A DNA stretch of 64,000 nucleotides from VRUE01 sp963762205 (GCA_963762205.1 CAVXJZ010000002.1:806001-870000); one strand, 5' to 3'; counted from the stretch's first letter, positions 32,958 through 43,323 are shown. Program-made: numbers and translations. The notes: a model not told the origin generated them from the letters alone.

Positions 32958-33845
32958 TCAGGCCTCCGCTCGCCTGGGAATCCCCAGCAGCTCCCTCGCC
33001 TCGGCGACGGTGGCGGCGCGGCGGCCCACGTCCTCGGCCATCTGCCGGGCCTTGGCGATCAGTTCGCCGTTGGACTTCGTCATCTCGCCGTTCGGCAGGT
33101 AGAGGTTGTCCTCGACCCCGGCCCGGACGTTGCCGCCCAGCACCAGCGACGCGGCCAGCAGCTTCCACTGGTCGCGGGAGATGCCGATCACCTGCCACTG
33201 GTTCGGCCCCTCGGGCCCGCCCGGGATCTGGTCCGACATCAGGTTGACGTTGCGCGGGGTCGGGCGGATGCCACCCGTCACCCCCATCACCAATGAGATC
33301 TGCAGGGGTTCGGAGACCAGGCCCATGTCGAGCAGCGGGTCGAGGTTGGCGACGTGGCCGGAGTCGAAGCACTCGTGCTCGGGCTTGATCCCCAGCTCTC
33401 GCATCTCGGTGAGGAACTCGACGATCGTGTCGAAGCTGTTCTCGAAGACCGCCTTGAAGACGAAGTCCTTGCGCCGCGAGCTGTACTTGGCGTAGTTCAT
33501 CGAGCTCATGTTGAGCGCCGCGACGTCGGGCTTCAGCGCCCGCAGGTACTCGAGCCGCTTCTCGATCGGGATCCCGATCGCCCCGGTCGAGTAGTTGACG
33601 ATCACGTCGCCGACCTCGGCGCGGATCGCCTCGGTGATCGCGGCGAAGTCCTCGATCTCGTAGGAGGGCGTGCCGTCCGGCGTGCGGGCGTGGATGTGGA
33701 TCTGCGAGGCGCCCTCGTCGACCGCCCGCCGCGCCTCGGCCGCGTACTCCTCGGGCGTGTAGGGGATCGCCGGGCACTGGTCGCGGTTGGCGATCACGCC
33801 GCTGATCGAGCAGCTGATCACCACCGGGTCCTCGAAGTGGCTCAT
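32958..33845 (-). CDS. BKACE-family 3-keto-5-aminohexanoate cleavage-like enzyme (DUF849)
   Basis: 295 residues. The zinc site is IHIHART (His-x-His) with the family opening VVISCSISGVIANRDQCPAIPYTPEEYA split around it, VNYSTGAIGIPIEKRLEYL, FDSGHVANLDPLL, and VRAGVEDNLYLPNGE. BKACE enzymes cleave beta-keto acids with acetyl-CoA, giving acetoacetate and an acyl-CoA. The overlap with the carboxylase subunit (ATGA) and the CoA-transferase downstream suggest use of its acyl-CoA products. Substrate unknown. Confidence 0.88.
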   Translation of the reverse strand: MSHFEDPVVISCSISGVIANRDQCPAIPYTPEEYAAEARRAVDEGASQIHIHARTPDGTPSYEIEDFAAITEAIRAEVGDVIVNYSTGAIGIPIEKRLEYLRALKPDVAALNMSSMNYAKYSSRRKDFVFKAVFENSFDTIVEFLTEMRELGIKPEHECFDSGHVANLDPLLDMGLVSEPLQISLVMGVTGGIRPTPRNVNLMSDQIPGGPEGPNQWQVIGISRDQWKLLAASLVLGGNVRAGVEDNLYLPNGEMTKSNGELIAKARQMAEDVGRRAATVAEARELLGIPRRAEA

Positions 33846-35425
33846 ACCGGCATCACCCCGTGGCGTTTGGCCGGCTTCTCGACGTGTTTGGTCCTCGCCA
33901 TGCGCAGCGCCTCGACGATCGTCGGCCGTGTCTCGCGGGGGTCGATGACGTCGTCGATAACGGCGTTGCCGGCGGCGATGTAGGGGTCGATCTGCCGGCG
34001 GACCGCGTCCAGCATCGCCTCACGGGTCGCCTCCGGGTCCTCGGATGCCTCGATCGCCGAGCGGCCGATGATGTTGACCGCTCCCTCGGCGCCCATAACC
34101 GAGATCTCGGCGCCCGGCCAGGCGACGATCAGGTCGGGCTCGTAGGCCTTGCCGCACATCACGTAGTAGCCGGCGCCGTAGGCCTTGCGGACGACGACCG
34201 TCACCTTCGGCACGGTGGCGCGACTGACCGCGTAGAGCATCTTCGCCCCGTGGCGGATTATCCCGGCCTGCTCCACCTTGGAGCCGACCATGAAGCCGGG
34301 GACGTCCTGGAGGAAGACGAGCGGGATGTTGAAGGCGTCGCAGAGGTTGATGAAGCGGGCGGCCTTGTCGGCCGAGTCGTTGTCGAGGATCCCGGCCAGC
34401 TGCTTGGGCTGGTTGGCGACGATCCCGGCCGGCTGGCCGCCGAAGCGGGCGAAGCAGGTGATCAGGTTCTTGGCGAACTTGGGCTTGATGTCGAACCACT
34501 CGCCATCGTCGACGATCTCGCCGATCACCTCGTACATGTCGTAGGGCTGGCGTGAGGACTCGGGGACGATCTCCATCAGCTTCTCCGAGGCGCGGTCGAC
34601 CGGGTCCCCGGACTCTCGCAGCGGCGGCTTCTGCTCGCAGTTGGAGGGGAAGAAGGAGAGGTACTGCTTGACCTTCTCGATGCACTCGGCGTCGTCGGCG
34701 ACCTCGAGGTCGCCGACGCCGGACTTGCGGCAGTGGACCTTGGCGCCGCCCAGGTCCTCCATCGAGATGTCCTCGCCGGTGACGGCCTTGGTCAGGTGCG
34801 GCCCGGCCAGCGCCATCGCGCCCTGGCCGGAGACCATCGGCACGAAGTCCGAGAGCGCCGGGATGTAGGCGGTGCCGGCGGCGCAGGGGCCCATCATCGC
34901 CGCCACCATCGGGATCACGCCCGACATTTCCACCTCCTCGCGGAAGAGGTGGCCGGAGCCGGCGAAGAGCGAGCCCGCGGCCTCCTGGATGCGGGCGCCG
35001 GCCGAGTCGAGCAGCCAGACGAAGGGCATCCGCTTGGAGAGGGCCATCTCACGCAGGCGGGTCACCTTGAGCTCACCGGTCATGCCCATCGAGCCGGCCA
35101 TCACGGTGAAGTCGTAGGCGGCGATGCAGCAGGGGCGGCCGTCGATGTCGCCCCAGCCGGTGATCACGCCGTCGGCGGGCGCCTCGACGCCGTCCATCGC
35201 CCGCTGGGCGAAGTGGGGGCGGCCGTGCAGCCCCATCTCGACGAAGGTGCCCTCGTCGACGAGCAGGGCGATGCGCTCGCGGGCGGTCAGCTTGCCGCGC
35301 TCGTGCTGCTTGGCGATCTTCTCCTCGCCGCCGCCCAGCTTCGCCCTCTCGCGCTTCTCGTGCAGCTGCTCGGTCAGCTCTCCCAGCGGCGCCGTGCCCG
35401 GCAGCCTGTGTTCGGCCTCGCTCAA
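33842..35425 (-). CDS. Acyl-CoA carboxylase carboxyltransferase (beta) subunit
   Basis: 527 residues, the normal length of PccB-type subunits. KQHERGKLTARERIALLVDEGTFVEMG, GGFTV-like DFTVMAGSMG, LDSAGARIQEAAGSLFAGSG (CoA/biotin site), GPCAAGTAYIPAL, and a second crotonase fold with DVPGFMVGSKVEQAGIIRHGAKMLYAV and KAYGAGYYVMCGKA. It carboxylates an acyl-CoA using biotin carried by a separate alpha subunit, which is not in the window. It is the first gene of the minus-strand operon 30541-35425. Propionyl-CoA is the commonest substrate in relatives but branched acyl-CoAs are possible. Confidence 0.93.
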   Translation of the reverse strand: MSEAEHRLPGTAPLGELTEQLHEKRERAKLGGGEEKIAKQHERGKLTARERIALLVDEGTFVEMGLHGRPHFAQRAMDGVEAPADGVITGWGDIDGRPCCIAAYDFTVMAGSMGMTGELKVTRLREMALSKRMPFVWLLDSAGARIQEAAGSLFAGSGHLFREEVEMSGVIPMVAAMMGPCAAGTAYIPALSDFVPMVSGQGAMALAGPHLTKAVTGEDISMEDLGGAKVHCRKSGVGDLEVADDAECIEKVKQYLSFFPSNCEQKPPLRESGDPVDRASEKLMEIVPESSRQPYDMYEVIGEIVDDGEWFDIKPKFAKNLITCFARFGGQPAGIVANQPKQLAGILDNDSADKAARFINLCDAFNIPLVFLQDVPGFMVGSKVEQAGIIRHGAKMLYAVSRATVPKVTVVVRKAYGAGYYVMCGKAYEPDLIVAWPGAEISVMGAEGAVNIIGRSAIEASEDPEATREAMLDAVRRQIDPYIAAGNAVIDDVIDPRETRPTIVEALRMARTKHVEKPAKRHGVMPV

Positions 35426-35441
35426 TGGTCCCCCTCTTGGT

Positions 35442-35447
35442 TACGAT
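35442..35447 (+). promoter_or_regulatory. Candidate -10 box TACGAT for the small lipoprotein gene
   Basis: Exactly 7 nt lie between the box and the second of two tandem GTG codons (35455), which selects that codon as start. Confidence 0.45.
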
Positions 35448-35454
35448 TTGAGTG

Positions 35455-35913
35455 GTGGGATTGATCGCGACGACACTGGCCTGCCTTGCGGTCGGCTGCG
35501 CCGGCCCCGCGGGCGCGGACCATCCCCGCCCGCAGCCGTTCGCGATCCATTTCGAGAAGAGCGGTGGCCTGAATCCGGTACCGCAGAAGCTGGCCATTCG
35601 CCCCGGCCGCAGGGCGGTCGCAAGCATGGGCGGCTCGCCCCTCGGCGTCCGCACCGTGCGCTTCCGCGTCTCCAAGAAGCGGGTCGTGAGCCTTGCCCGC
35701 GGCCTGCGGCGGGCTCGCTTCTCGACCCTGGAGAGCTCGTCCTCCGGCAACTGCGCCGACTGCTTCCTCTACAGGATCGGATATCGCGGCCACAGGGTGA
35801 CGATCGTCGAGCCGGCACTCCCCGACGAGCTTCGCCAGGTCGTCACCAAACTGGAAACGATCGTCTTCACCCATGTCGTCATGCCCTCGCCCGGCGAAAT
35901 CCCTCATCGCTAG
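35455..35913 (+). CDS. Small exported lipoprotein of unknown function
   Basis: 152 residues. GLIATTLACLAVGCAG is a short signal with lipobox AVGC. The mature part has RFRVSKKRVVSLARGLRRARFSTL and a Cys pair in GNCADCFLYRIGYRGHRVTIVE, a pattern of repeated beta strands with possible disulfide. I do not recognise the family. GTG 35452, directly before, is an equally open start. It diverges from the carboxyltransferase gene with a gap of under 30 nt and converges on enoyl-CoA hydratase through CTAG. Confidence 0.65.
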   Translation: MGLIATTLACLAVGCAGPAGADHPRPQPFAIHFEKSGGLNPVPQKLAIRPGRRAVASMGGSPLGVRTVRFRVSKKRVVSLARGLRRARFSTLESSSSGNCADCFLYRIGYRGHRVTIVEPALPDELRQVVTKLETIVFTHVVMPSPGEIPHR

Positions 35914-36692
35914 CGGCCCTTCCACTCGGGCTCCCGCTTCTCGAAGAATGCGGTGACGCCCTCGACGATGTCCTCGGTCGAGAAGGTGAGCGAGAGCTGC
36001 GAGCGCAGGAACTCGAGCGCGTCGTCGAGCGCCATGTCCTGCTGGCGGTACATCGCGTCGTGGCCGAGGCGCATCAGGACCGGGCTCTTGGAGGCGAGCT
36101 TGCCGGCCCAGTCGGCGACCGCGTCGTCGAACTCGCCGGCCGGAACCACCCTGTTGGCGAGCCCGTACTCGACCGCCTGCTCGGCGCTCAGCCGCTCGCC
36201 GAGCAGCATCATCTCGTTGACCTTCTTGCGCGGGACGTTGCGGTAGATGACCGCCATGATCATGTAGGGGAAGGCGCCGACGTTGATCTCCGGGGTGCCG
36301 AAGGTGGCGCCCTCTTTGGCGATCAGCAGGTCGCAGGAGAGGGCGAGCCCCATCCCGCCCGCCAGCACGTGGCCGTTCGCGGCGCACAGCGAGGGCTTGC
36401 CGAGGCGCGGCATCAGGCGGAAGAACTCGAGGAAGAGGTCGCTGGCGAAGTGTTTCTGCACGAGCGAGGCGTCGGCGGCGAATCCGCCCAGATCGGCCCC
36501 CGCGCAGAAGACCTTGTCGCCGGCACCGGTGAGGACGACGGCGCGCACATCCTCGGAGTCGCGGGCCGTCTTCATCGCGTCGACCAGCTCCACCAGCATC
36601 TGGCCGGAGAGCATGTTGCGCTTCTCCGGGTTGTCGAGCGTCACCGTGGCGACGCCCTCGGCGACCTCGTAGCCGACCAGCTCGTAGCCCAC
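35910..36692 (-). CDS. Enoyl-CoA hydratase/isomerase family protein
   Basis: 260 residues. Crotonase fold with VFCAGADLGGFAAD and NGHVLAGGMGLALSCDLLIA, the two oxyanion-hole segments, and GTPEINVGAFPYMI where hydratases carry the catalytic Glu (ATFGTPEINVG). The second catalytic Glu of hydratases is not obvious, so isomerase or another crotonase activity is possible. GTG start at 36692 is preceded by GAGGGGA. Divergent from an acyl-CoA dehydrogenase with 130 nt between them. Confidence 0.9.
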   Translation of the reverse strand: MGYELVGYEVAEGVATVTLDNPEKRNMLSGQMLVELVDAMKTARDSEDVRAVVLTGAGDKVFCAGADLGGFAADASLVQKHFASDLFLEFFRLMPRLGKPSLCAANGHVLAGGMGLALSCDLLIAKEGATFGTPEINVGAFPYMIMAVIYRNVPRKKVNEMMLLGERLSAEQAVEYGLANRVVPAGEFDDAVADWAGKLASKSPVLMRLGHDAMYRQQDMALDDALEFLRSQLSLTFSTEDIVEGVTAFFEKREPEWKGR

Positions 36693-36822
36693 GTCAAATC
36701 CCCTCGCGCGTCATTGCGGGCACGATAGCCGAACTGGAAGTAGGAAGTGCTACTGTCCACTCGCCTTTTGGGAGACGGCGAGATCTGCCTCGCCGCGAAA
36801 CCTGCGAACGAGGAGGGACCCG

Positions 36823-38039
<1,217 letters not shown>

Positions 38040-38043
<4 letters not shown>

Positions 38044-38900
38044 GCGGCAGGGCCGCTCGGCTCGTCCAGGTCGATTTTGTCGAGCGGCATGCAGGCGTCG
38101 CAGAAGTCCTCGCCGAACGGCGTCAGCAGGATGCTGCGTCGGACGGTCCGCGACAGGCGCCCCCCCTTTCTGCGCGCCTCCATCACCTCCGGCTGGGCCT
38201 CCAGGACCTGGTAGCGGCGCGGGTCCCTGACCGGCTCCCTCGAGAACCAGACGAGGCCGAGGCGATGGAGGTTGTCCATGTAGGGGCGCGCGAAGCCCGG
38301 GTGGCTGCAACCGGCCTCGGCGGCAATCATGCTGCATCCCGGAGCGACAAGCTCCGAGACGAGGGGCAGGCCGGCACGGACATCGACCGAGGGCTGCGGC
38401 CCGTTGCGCACCAGGAAGCGCAGGATGCGCGCCTCGTCGGGGGCCAGCGATTCGAGAATTCGCATGTATGCCGGGTGCGAGGCGTCCTCGAGGCTGACGT
38501 CGGCCGAGCGCCGCAGAAGCTCGTAGCCGCGGCTGCGGAGCGCCTCGCGTGAGGCTTCCTCGGCTCTGAATCGCCTCGGCCTCAGGGGGGCGCCGCCGCC
38601 CGGCTGCGACCTGCCATCGGAAAGCCCGAGCAGGTCGCGCACGTAGGCACGCAGCTCGGCGGTCAGATCCTGGACGACCTGGCCGGTCGGCTCTCCTCGG
38701 GCGGCCGCTTCGGTCGCGCGCAAGAGGGTGGTGACGTAGGCGTCCGCCATCCGCACCGTGCCCTGCAGCCCGGCATCCACCACCACCCGCGCCAGTACCG
38801 GGCCCGCCCGCAGGAAGTCGCCCAGCTTCGGAGGCTCCGCCGGCTCGAGCCGCACCGGGAGCCCGGGCCGCCCCGCTTCGTTGCGGGCCTCGTCGCTCAT
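38040..38900 (-). CDS. Abi-alpha (DUF4393) family protein
   Basis: 286 residues from ATG 38900, whose ATGA overlaps the stop of the DUF445 gene. The middle block HPAYMRILESLAPDEARILRFLVRNGPQPSVDV resembles the Abi-alpha/DUF4393 core, followed by MIAAEAGCSHPGFARPYMDNLHRLGLVWFS, a winged-helix-like segment, and LTPFGEDFCDACMPL. Abi-alpha was named for proteins in abortive infection loci, but most members are untested. No membrane helix is evident. Stop shares CTAG with the convergent acyl-CoA dehydrogenase. Confidence 0.7.
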
Positions 38901-40168
38901 GCGAACACCGCGAGGTGCACCAGGCCCGCCAGGAAGCCGAGAACCGCCCCGTGCAGGTAGAGCAGCCACTCGTCCTCATGGATGGCGGTTCGCAGCAACT
39001 CGGAGAAGTCCTCGGGGCTCATCTCCCTCATCCGCCCCACGAAGAGCCGCCGAATCGCGGCCTTCTGGGTCTCGTCGAACTCCGGATCGGTGAGCGGCGT
39101 GATTGCGTAGTCGACGGCCTCGACGGCCACCGAGTCCCGGATCGCGTCGTACTCCCGCGACCCCATCGCGACCCTCACCGCCGGCCGCGCTCGCCCGACC
39201 GCCCTGTCGACCGCCGGTTGCAGGGCCGCTTCGATCATCTGCCTGGTGCGGTCGCTGCTTGGCCCCTCCACGAACTCCCTCCCCATGTTGCTCATCGAGA
39301 CGATATCGGCGGCGATGATGTCGGCGTAAACGCCGGCCACCTCGGACTGGCGCCGCAGGAAGAGCCCCTGGATCGTGTAGGGGCCGAGCTTCCGGGGCCG
39401 GACCGGCTCGAACACCATCCAGATGCCGACCAGGTTCGTGGCGTAGCCGATCACCATGCCGGCGATCGGCAGCAGCCACCACATCGTCCACACGTTCACG
39501 GTGAGGAAGGCGGTCGGGATCCCGAGCAGGAACCCGAAGAAGAAGCCGAACCTGATGATGAAGCGCAGCTCCTTCATTCCAGTCTCGAGAAAGATGCGGT
39601 TTGCGATCTCGGGGTTCTTTTCGATATGGCGGATCACCATCAGCTTCAGATTGAGTATCTGGTTGAGGTTTCCGCCGATTTCCTCCGTGATCGCGTCGAC
39701 GATGTCTGGCAGTTGCTCCTGGACCCGTGCGTGCACGGCCTCGCGCAGCCGCGGCGGCAGGTCATGCCAGAGCTGCGGATGCTCGCGCTCGACAATGCGC
39801 TCGACAGCGTCCCGGATGCCGCCGCGCGCGTTGGCGAGGATGTGCTCGGAGATCTGCTCCGCGTCGAGCTGGTGGTAGAAGTCCGCCGGCGTGCCGACCT
39901 TGGCGATCACCTTGTCGACGGCAATCGAGCCCAGTTTTCCGGCCCGCGAGGGGACGATCCCCTGCCAGCCGAGCCCCCCGTCCATGATCCCCGGGATCTG
40001 CTGGACCCGGCGAGGCAGGACGTTGGCGAGCGCTTTCAGCCCCGGCAGGTGAATGCCGCGGAACTGGATTGGGTAGAAGAGCATCCAGACGCCCGTCCAG
40101 TTCGTCACGTAGCCGATCCCGCCCGTGAAGAGCGGGATCGTCAGCAGGCTGAGGGTCTGGCTGTCCAT
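38897..40168 (-). CDS. DUF445 family membrane protein
   Basis: 423 residues from ATG 40168. An N-terminal pair of hydrophobic segments (LLTIPLFTGGIGYVTNWTGVWMLFYP) is repeated in the middle as LLPIAGMVIGYATNLVGIWMVFEP, so the protein has an internal duplication, each half followed by a long amphipathic helical part. A last membrane segment (GAVLGFLAGLVHLAVF) ends the protein. The GYxTNxxxxWMxF motif is the DUF445 (YheB/UPF0754-like) signature. Function unknown; coupling to the Abi-alpha gene suggests a shared job, possibly a membrane-stress or phage-response pair. Confidence 0.8.
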   Translation of the reverse strand: MDSQTLSLLTIPLFTGGIGYVTNWTGVWMLFYPIQFRGIHLPGLKALANVLPRRVQQIPGIMDGGLGWQGIVPSRAGKLGSIAVDKVIAKVGTPADFYHQLDAEQISEHILANARGGIRDAVERIVEREHPQLWHDLPPRLREAVHARVQEQLPDIVDAITEEIGGNLNQILNLKLMVIRHIEKNPEIANRIFLETGMKELRFIIRFGFFFGFLLGIPTAFLTVNVWTMWWLLPIAGMVIGYATNLVGIWMVFEPVRPRKLGPYTIQGLFLRRQSEVAGVYADIIAADIVSMSNMGREFVEGPSSDRTRQMIEAALQPAVDRAVGRARPAVRVAMGSREYDAIRDSVAVEAVDYAITPLTDPEFDETQKAAIRRLFVGRMREMSPEDFSELLRTAIHEDEWLLYLHGAVLGFLAGLVHLAVFA

Positions 40169-40268
40169 GGCGATGCGAGAATGTCGCAGCAGGCAGCATG
40201 AAAGTAGCCAAGGACATAAGGGGACGCGCCCTTCTCGCTGGCGAAAAGATCGGCCACAGCTACGGCAT

Positions 40269-40694
40269 TTGAGCCACGTCGACCACATCCGCTCCTACTA
40301 CGAGGCACTGAACACGGGCGACGCCGAGGCGGTGGCGGCGCACTTCACCGAGGACGCCGTCCACTACTACACGCGCCTCGGCCCGCATCAGGGGGCCGAG
40401 GAGATCGGCCGCTACGCCGCCTTCGCGGTGGACGAGATCGAGGGCCGCTGGCACCTCGAGAACGCGATCGAGCAGGGCGACCAGGTCGCGATCGAGTGGA
40501 CGATGACCTGGCGCCACCCGGAGTCGGGGGAGGCCCGCCTCGACCGCGGCGCGGAGTGGTTCCTGATCCGCGACGGCAAGATCGCCGAGGTGCGCGCCTA
40601 CCACCACGGCGGCCCGAAGAACCCGCAGGGCGACCTGCTCGGCTTCGATCACGAGGGCCGCGGGTACACGATGCTCGGCCCGACCCGGCCATAG
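40269..40694 (+). CDS. SnoaL-like (NTF2-fold) protein
   Basis: 141 residues from TTG 40269. HIRSYYEALNTGDAEAVAAHFTEDAVHYYTR is the typical SnoaL/nuclear transport factor 2-like opening in pieces, followed by WHLENAIEQGDQVAIEWTMTWRHPESG and WFLIRDGKIAEVRAYHH. These small cone-shaped barrels serve as isomerases, hydrolases or binding subunits; no specific activity can be given. The upstream 100 nt separate it from the divergent DUF445 gene. Confidence 0.8.
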   Translation: MSHVDHIRSYYEALNTGDAEAVAAHFTEDAVHYYTRLGPHQGAEEIGRYAAFAVDEIEGRWHLENAIEQGDQVAIEWTMTWRHPESGEARLDRGAEWFLIRDGKIAEVRAYHHGGPKNPQGDLLGFDHEGRGYTMLGPTRP

Positions 40695-40723
40695 GCGCCG
40701 CTCCGGAGGTCCACGCGTGACGT

Positions 40724-40758
40724 GTCGCGTCGGTCGCTCATATCGCGACCAACGCGAC
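40724..40758. terminator. Bidirectional hairpin between convergent genes
   Basis: Two 14-nt arms (40724-40737 and 40745-40758) pair with a single mismatch around a 7-nt loop, between the stops of the SnoaL gene and the MFS gene. There is no T-run. A second GC-only hairpin (40768-40786) lies just before the MFS stop. Together they probably end both transcripts. Confidence 0.6.
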
Positions 40759-40788
40759 TTCCCGTCCGGCGGCGCCGGGCGCCGCCGC

Positions 40789-41958
40789 TCAGGCCCGCCG
40801 CAGCAGCACCGCCGCGTGCGGGACGGCGGCCAGCGCGAACATCGCCGCGAACGCCAGGCCCAGGGCGCCGTAGCCACCGGCGGCGAGGGCCGCGCCCCCC
40901 AGGGCGGAGCCGAACAGGTAGCCGAACTGGGTGGCGGCCGTCCTGATCCGCATCGCGAAGGTGCGGCGCTGCTCGCAGACCTCGAGGCCGAGGGCGCTGC
41001 CGGCGATCGTGCGAGCGGCGACCACGAAGGCAAGCAGGGCGAAGGCCGCGGCGCTGAACGCCAGCGAAGGGCGCAGGGCGCCGAAGACGGCGACGATCAC
41101 GGCGGCAAGCGGCGGCACCGTGGCGGCGAGCAGGCGCGCGTGGCCGGCGATCAGCCGGCGCCCGATCAGGTTGCCCGGCAGGTAGGCGACCGCGGCGAGG
41201 CCGAGCAGGACGCCCGCCGTCCCCGTCCCGGCCCCGTAGGACTCGACAAAGAGCGCGCCCGCGTAGACGAGCGTCCCGGCCCAGGCGGCCCAGGCGAGCA
41301 GCTCGCCGAGCGCCCAGCCGGCGACGCGGGCGTCGCCGGCGAGGAGGCGCCAGGTCTTCGCCCGTGGCTCGCGGACGGCGTCGGTCGGCTGGGCGAGGAC
41401 CATCGCCGCCGCCACGACGCTGGCCAGGAAGGGGACCGCCACCCAGCCCCACCTCCAGCTCGCCGCGCCGAGCAGGCCGATCACCGGCATCCCGACGATC
41501 CAGGCCGACGGCTGCCCGAGCAGCGCCCAGGAGAGGACCCGGGCGCGCTGCTCCGGAACTGCCCAGTCCGCCGCCGCGGCGAGACCCGCCGAGAGGACGA
41601 TCGCCAGCCCCGCCCCGAGCGCCACCTGGGCGACGGCGAGGATCGCGAAGCTCGGCGCCGCTGCGCTCAGCAGGGAGGCGAGGCCGATGATCCCGAGGCC
41701 GGCGAGCAGCAGCTCGCGCAGGCCCAGTCGCGCGGACAGCCTGCCCATGCCGAGCGCGACGACCCCGGCCACCAGGCCGGAGGCGGTGCGGAGCTGGCCG
41801 GCCGCCGCGGTCGAGACGTCGAAGTCGGCCGCGACTTCGGCCAGCACCGGCGAGAGCGCGATGACGCTCGCCTGCACCGCGAACAGGCAAAGGAACAGCG
41901 TCGGCGCCGGGTCAGCGCGACTCGAGCTCGCCGTCGAGGCTGAAGACCCGCTGCTCAC
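40789..41958 (-). CDS. MFS transporter
   Basis: About 389 residues with twelve membrane segments in two halves and the DHA-like loop GMGRLSARLGLRELLL between TM2 and TM3. Start GTG 41958 overlaps the cyclase gene by 47 nt; a GGGG-rich site precedes it. VALGAGLAIVLSAGLAAAADWAVPEQRARVLSWALLGQP is the fourth/fifth helix region in pieces. It belongs to the drug/sugar efflux type of MFS by overall look. Its position at the end of the haemoglobin-cyclase operon suggests export of a product or inducer connected to that signalling unit. Confidence 0.82.
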   Translation of the reverse strand: MSSGSSASTASSSRADPAPTLFLCLFAVQASVIALSPVLAEVAADFDVSTAAAGQLRTASGLVAGVVALGMGRLSARLGLRELLLAGLGIIGLASLLSAAAPSFAILAVAQVALGAGLAIVLSAGLAAAADWAVPEQRARVLSWALLGQPSAWIVGMPVIGLLGAASWRWGWVAVPFLASVVAAAMVLAQPTDAVREPRAKTWRLLAGDARVAGWALGELLAWAAWAGTLVYAGALFVESYGAGTGTAGVLLGLAAVAYLPGNLIGRRLIAGHARLLAATVPPLAAVIVAVFGALRPSLAFSAAAFALLAFVVAARTIAGSALGLEVCEQRRTFAMRIRTAATQFGYLFGSALGGAALAAGGYGALGLAFAAMFALAAVPHAAVLLRRA

Positions 41959-42976
41959 CGAACCCCTTGACCTCCTCGACGCCGCGCTCGGAGCAGATGA
42001 ACTCGTCGCAAATCAGGTCGTAGGTCTGCTCGGTGATCGCGATCTCCATCGGGTCGGCCAGCGTCTCCATCCTCGAAGCGAGGTTCACTCCCGGGCCGAA
42101 GATGTCGTAGACGTAGCGCTGCACGCCGACGATCGAGCCGACGACCGGGCCGGTGTGGATGCCGATCCGCCCCTTCCAGGCTTCGCGGTGGGAGGTGTTG
42201 CGGCGCTCCAGATAGCGCCGCATGCGCAGCGCCACCCGGGCGATGCTCTGGGCGTGGTCGCTGCTTTCCTCGGGGATGCCGGCGACCGCCATGTAGGCGT
42301 CCCCGATCGTCTTCATCCGCTCGCAGTTGAAGAGCTCGACGATCCGGTCGAAGGCGGAGAAGATGTCGTTCAGCTCGGAGACGATGCTGCCGGGGTCGCG
42401 CGCGACGGCCATGTCGGTGAAGCCGACGAAGTCGAGCATCAGCACGGTCGCCTTCTCGTAGCGCTGCGGCGTGACCGAGCCGAAGTCTTTCATCTCCTCG
42501 TAGACGGCCCGCGGCATGATGTTGAGCAGCAGTTTCTGGGCCCGCTCTTTCTCCCGCTTCAGATCGCGGGTGTACTTCTCGACCATGCGGGTGTGGGAGT
42601 CGAGCATGTACTCGGCCTCCTTGCGCTTGGCGATGTCCTCGCATTCGACCACGACCAGATCGCGGTCATCGAGCTGGAAGCCCCGCAGGGTCACCTCGAT
42701 CGGCACCTTGCGCGCGCCCTCGCCGGACTCCGCTTCGAGCTTGAAGGCACGGCCCTTCTCGATGCGCTCGGCGGCGCGCTCGGAGTCGAAGCCGGGGAGC
42801 CGCCGGTTGAGGCCGGCGTCGATGTCCTCGTCGGGCCCGAACCACTGGAAGAACTGGGCGTTCTCGAAGACGATCTCCCAATCCTCGGGGTCGGCGACCG
42901 CGACGCCCAGCTCGAGCGACTTCAGCAGGTCCTGGAGAAACCCCTCGTCAGCGTGCCGAGACGATGACTGGCTCAC
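41912..42976 (-). CDS. PAS-type sensor adenylate/guanylate cyclase (class III)
   Basis: 354 residues from GTG 42976. The first 125 residues look like a PAS domain (LELGVAVADPEDWEIVFENAQFFQWFG to DRDLVVVECEDIAKRKEAE). A coiled signalling helix (TRMVEKYTRDLKREKERAQKLLLNIMP) leads to the cyclase domain: VLMLDFVGFTDMA with the first metal Asp, MKTIGDAYMAVAGIP, GIHTGPVVGSIVG and FGPGVNLASRME. It should make a cyclic nucleotide in response to a ligand or redox state seen by the PAS domain. It overlaps the truncated haemoglobin gene by 29 nt. Confidence 0.9.
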   Translation of the reverse strand: MSQSSSRHADEGFLQDLLKSLELGVAVADPEDWEIVFENAQFFQWFGPDEDIDAGLNRRLPGFDSERAAERIEKGRAFKLEAESGEGARKVPIEVTLRGFQLDDRDLVVVECEDIAKRKEAEYMLDSHTRMVEKYTRDLKREKERAQKLLLNIMPRAVYEEMKDFGSVTPQRYEKATVLMLDFVGFTDMAVARDPGSIVSELNDIFSAFDRIVELFNCERMKTIGDAYMAVAGIPEESSDHAQSIARVALRMRRYLERRNTSHREAWKGRIGIHTGPVVGSIVGVQRYVYDIFGPGVNLASRMETLADPMEIAITEQTYDLICDEFICSERGVEEVKGFGEQRVFSLDGELESR

Positions 42977-43310
42977 GCTTGCGCAGCTCCTGTCCGATCT
43001 TGGCGATGTCCTCGCTGGCGAATTCGAAGTCCTCCAGGGTCTCCGTGAGCAGGTCGATCATCTCGTCGAACTCCTCGAGCGTGATCCCGAGGCGCTCGTG
43101 GACGTGCTCGATGTGCTCGTCGGTGTAGTTCGCGGGGCCGCCCATCAGAAACGAGATGAAGCGGGTCTGGTGGTCGATCAGCCTGGGCATCTCGACGTGC
43201 TCGAAGTGATGGGCGATCAGGTCCGATTCGAGCGCCTTGTCGTAGAAGGCGGAGACCACCTTGCGAACCGCGGCAAACCCTCCGGCCCGCTCGTAGATCG
43301 TCAGCGCCAT
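42948..43310 (-). CDS. glbN: Truncated haemoglobin, group I (GlbN-like)
   Basis: 120 residues from ATG 43310. Key residues: B10 Tyr in VSAFYDKAL (Tyr23), the phenylalanine pair region HHFEHVEMPRL, and the proximal histidine His71 in HIEHVHERLGI. Group I truncated haemoglobins bind O2 and detoxify NO or deliver a gas signal. The gene lies 13 nt after the reductase fusion and overlaps the cyclase; the reductase could re-reduce the heme and the cyclase PAS could read the redox or gas state. That connection is inference from gene order. Confidence 0.9.
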   Translation of the reverse strand: MALTIYERAGGFAAVRKVVSAFYDKALESDLIAHHFEHVEMPRLIDHQTRFISFLMGGPANYTDEHIEHVHERLGITLEEFDEMIDLLTETLEDFEFASEDIAKIGQELRKREPVIVSAR

Positions 43311-43323
43311 CGCCGTATCCCTA

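Noticed and set aside
36740..36775. AGTAG/CTACT inverted repeat before acyl-CoA dehydrogenase 1
   Set aside because: Five-base arms only; too weak to call an operator without other copies.
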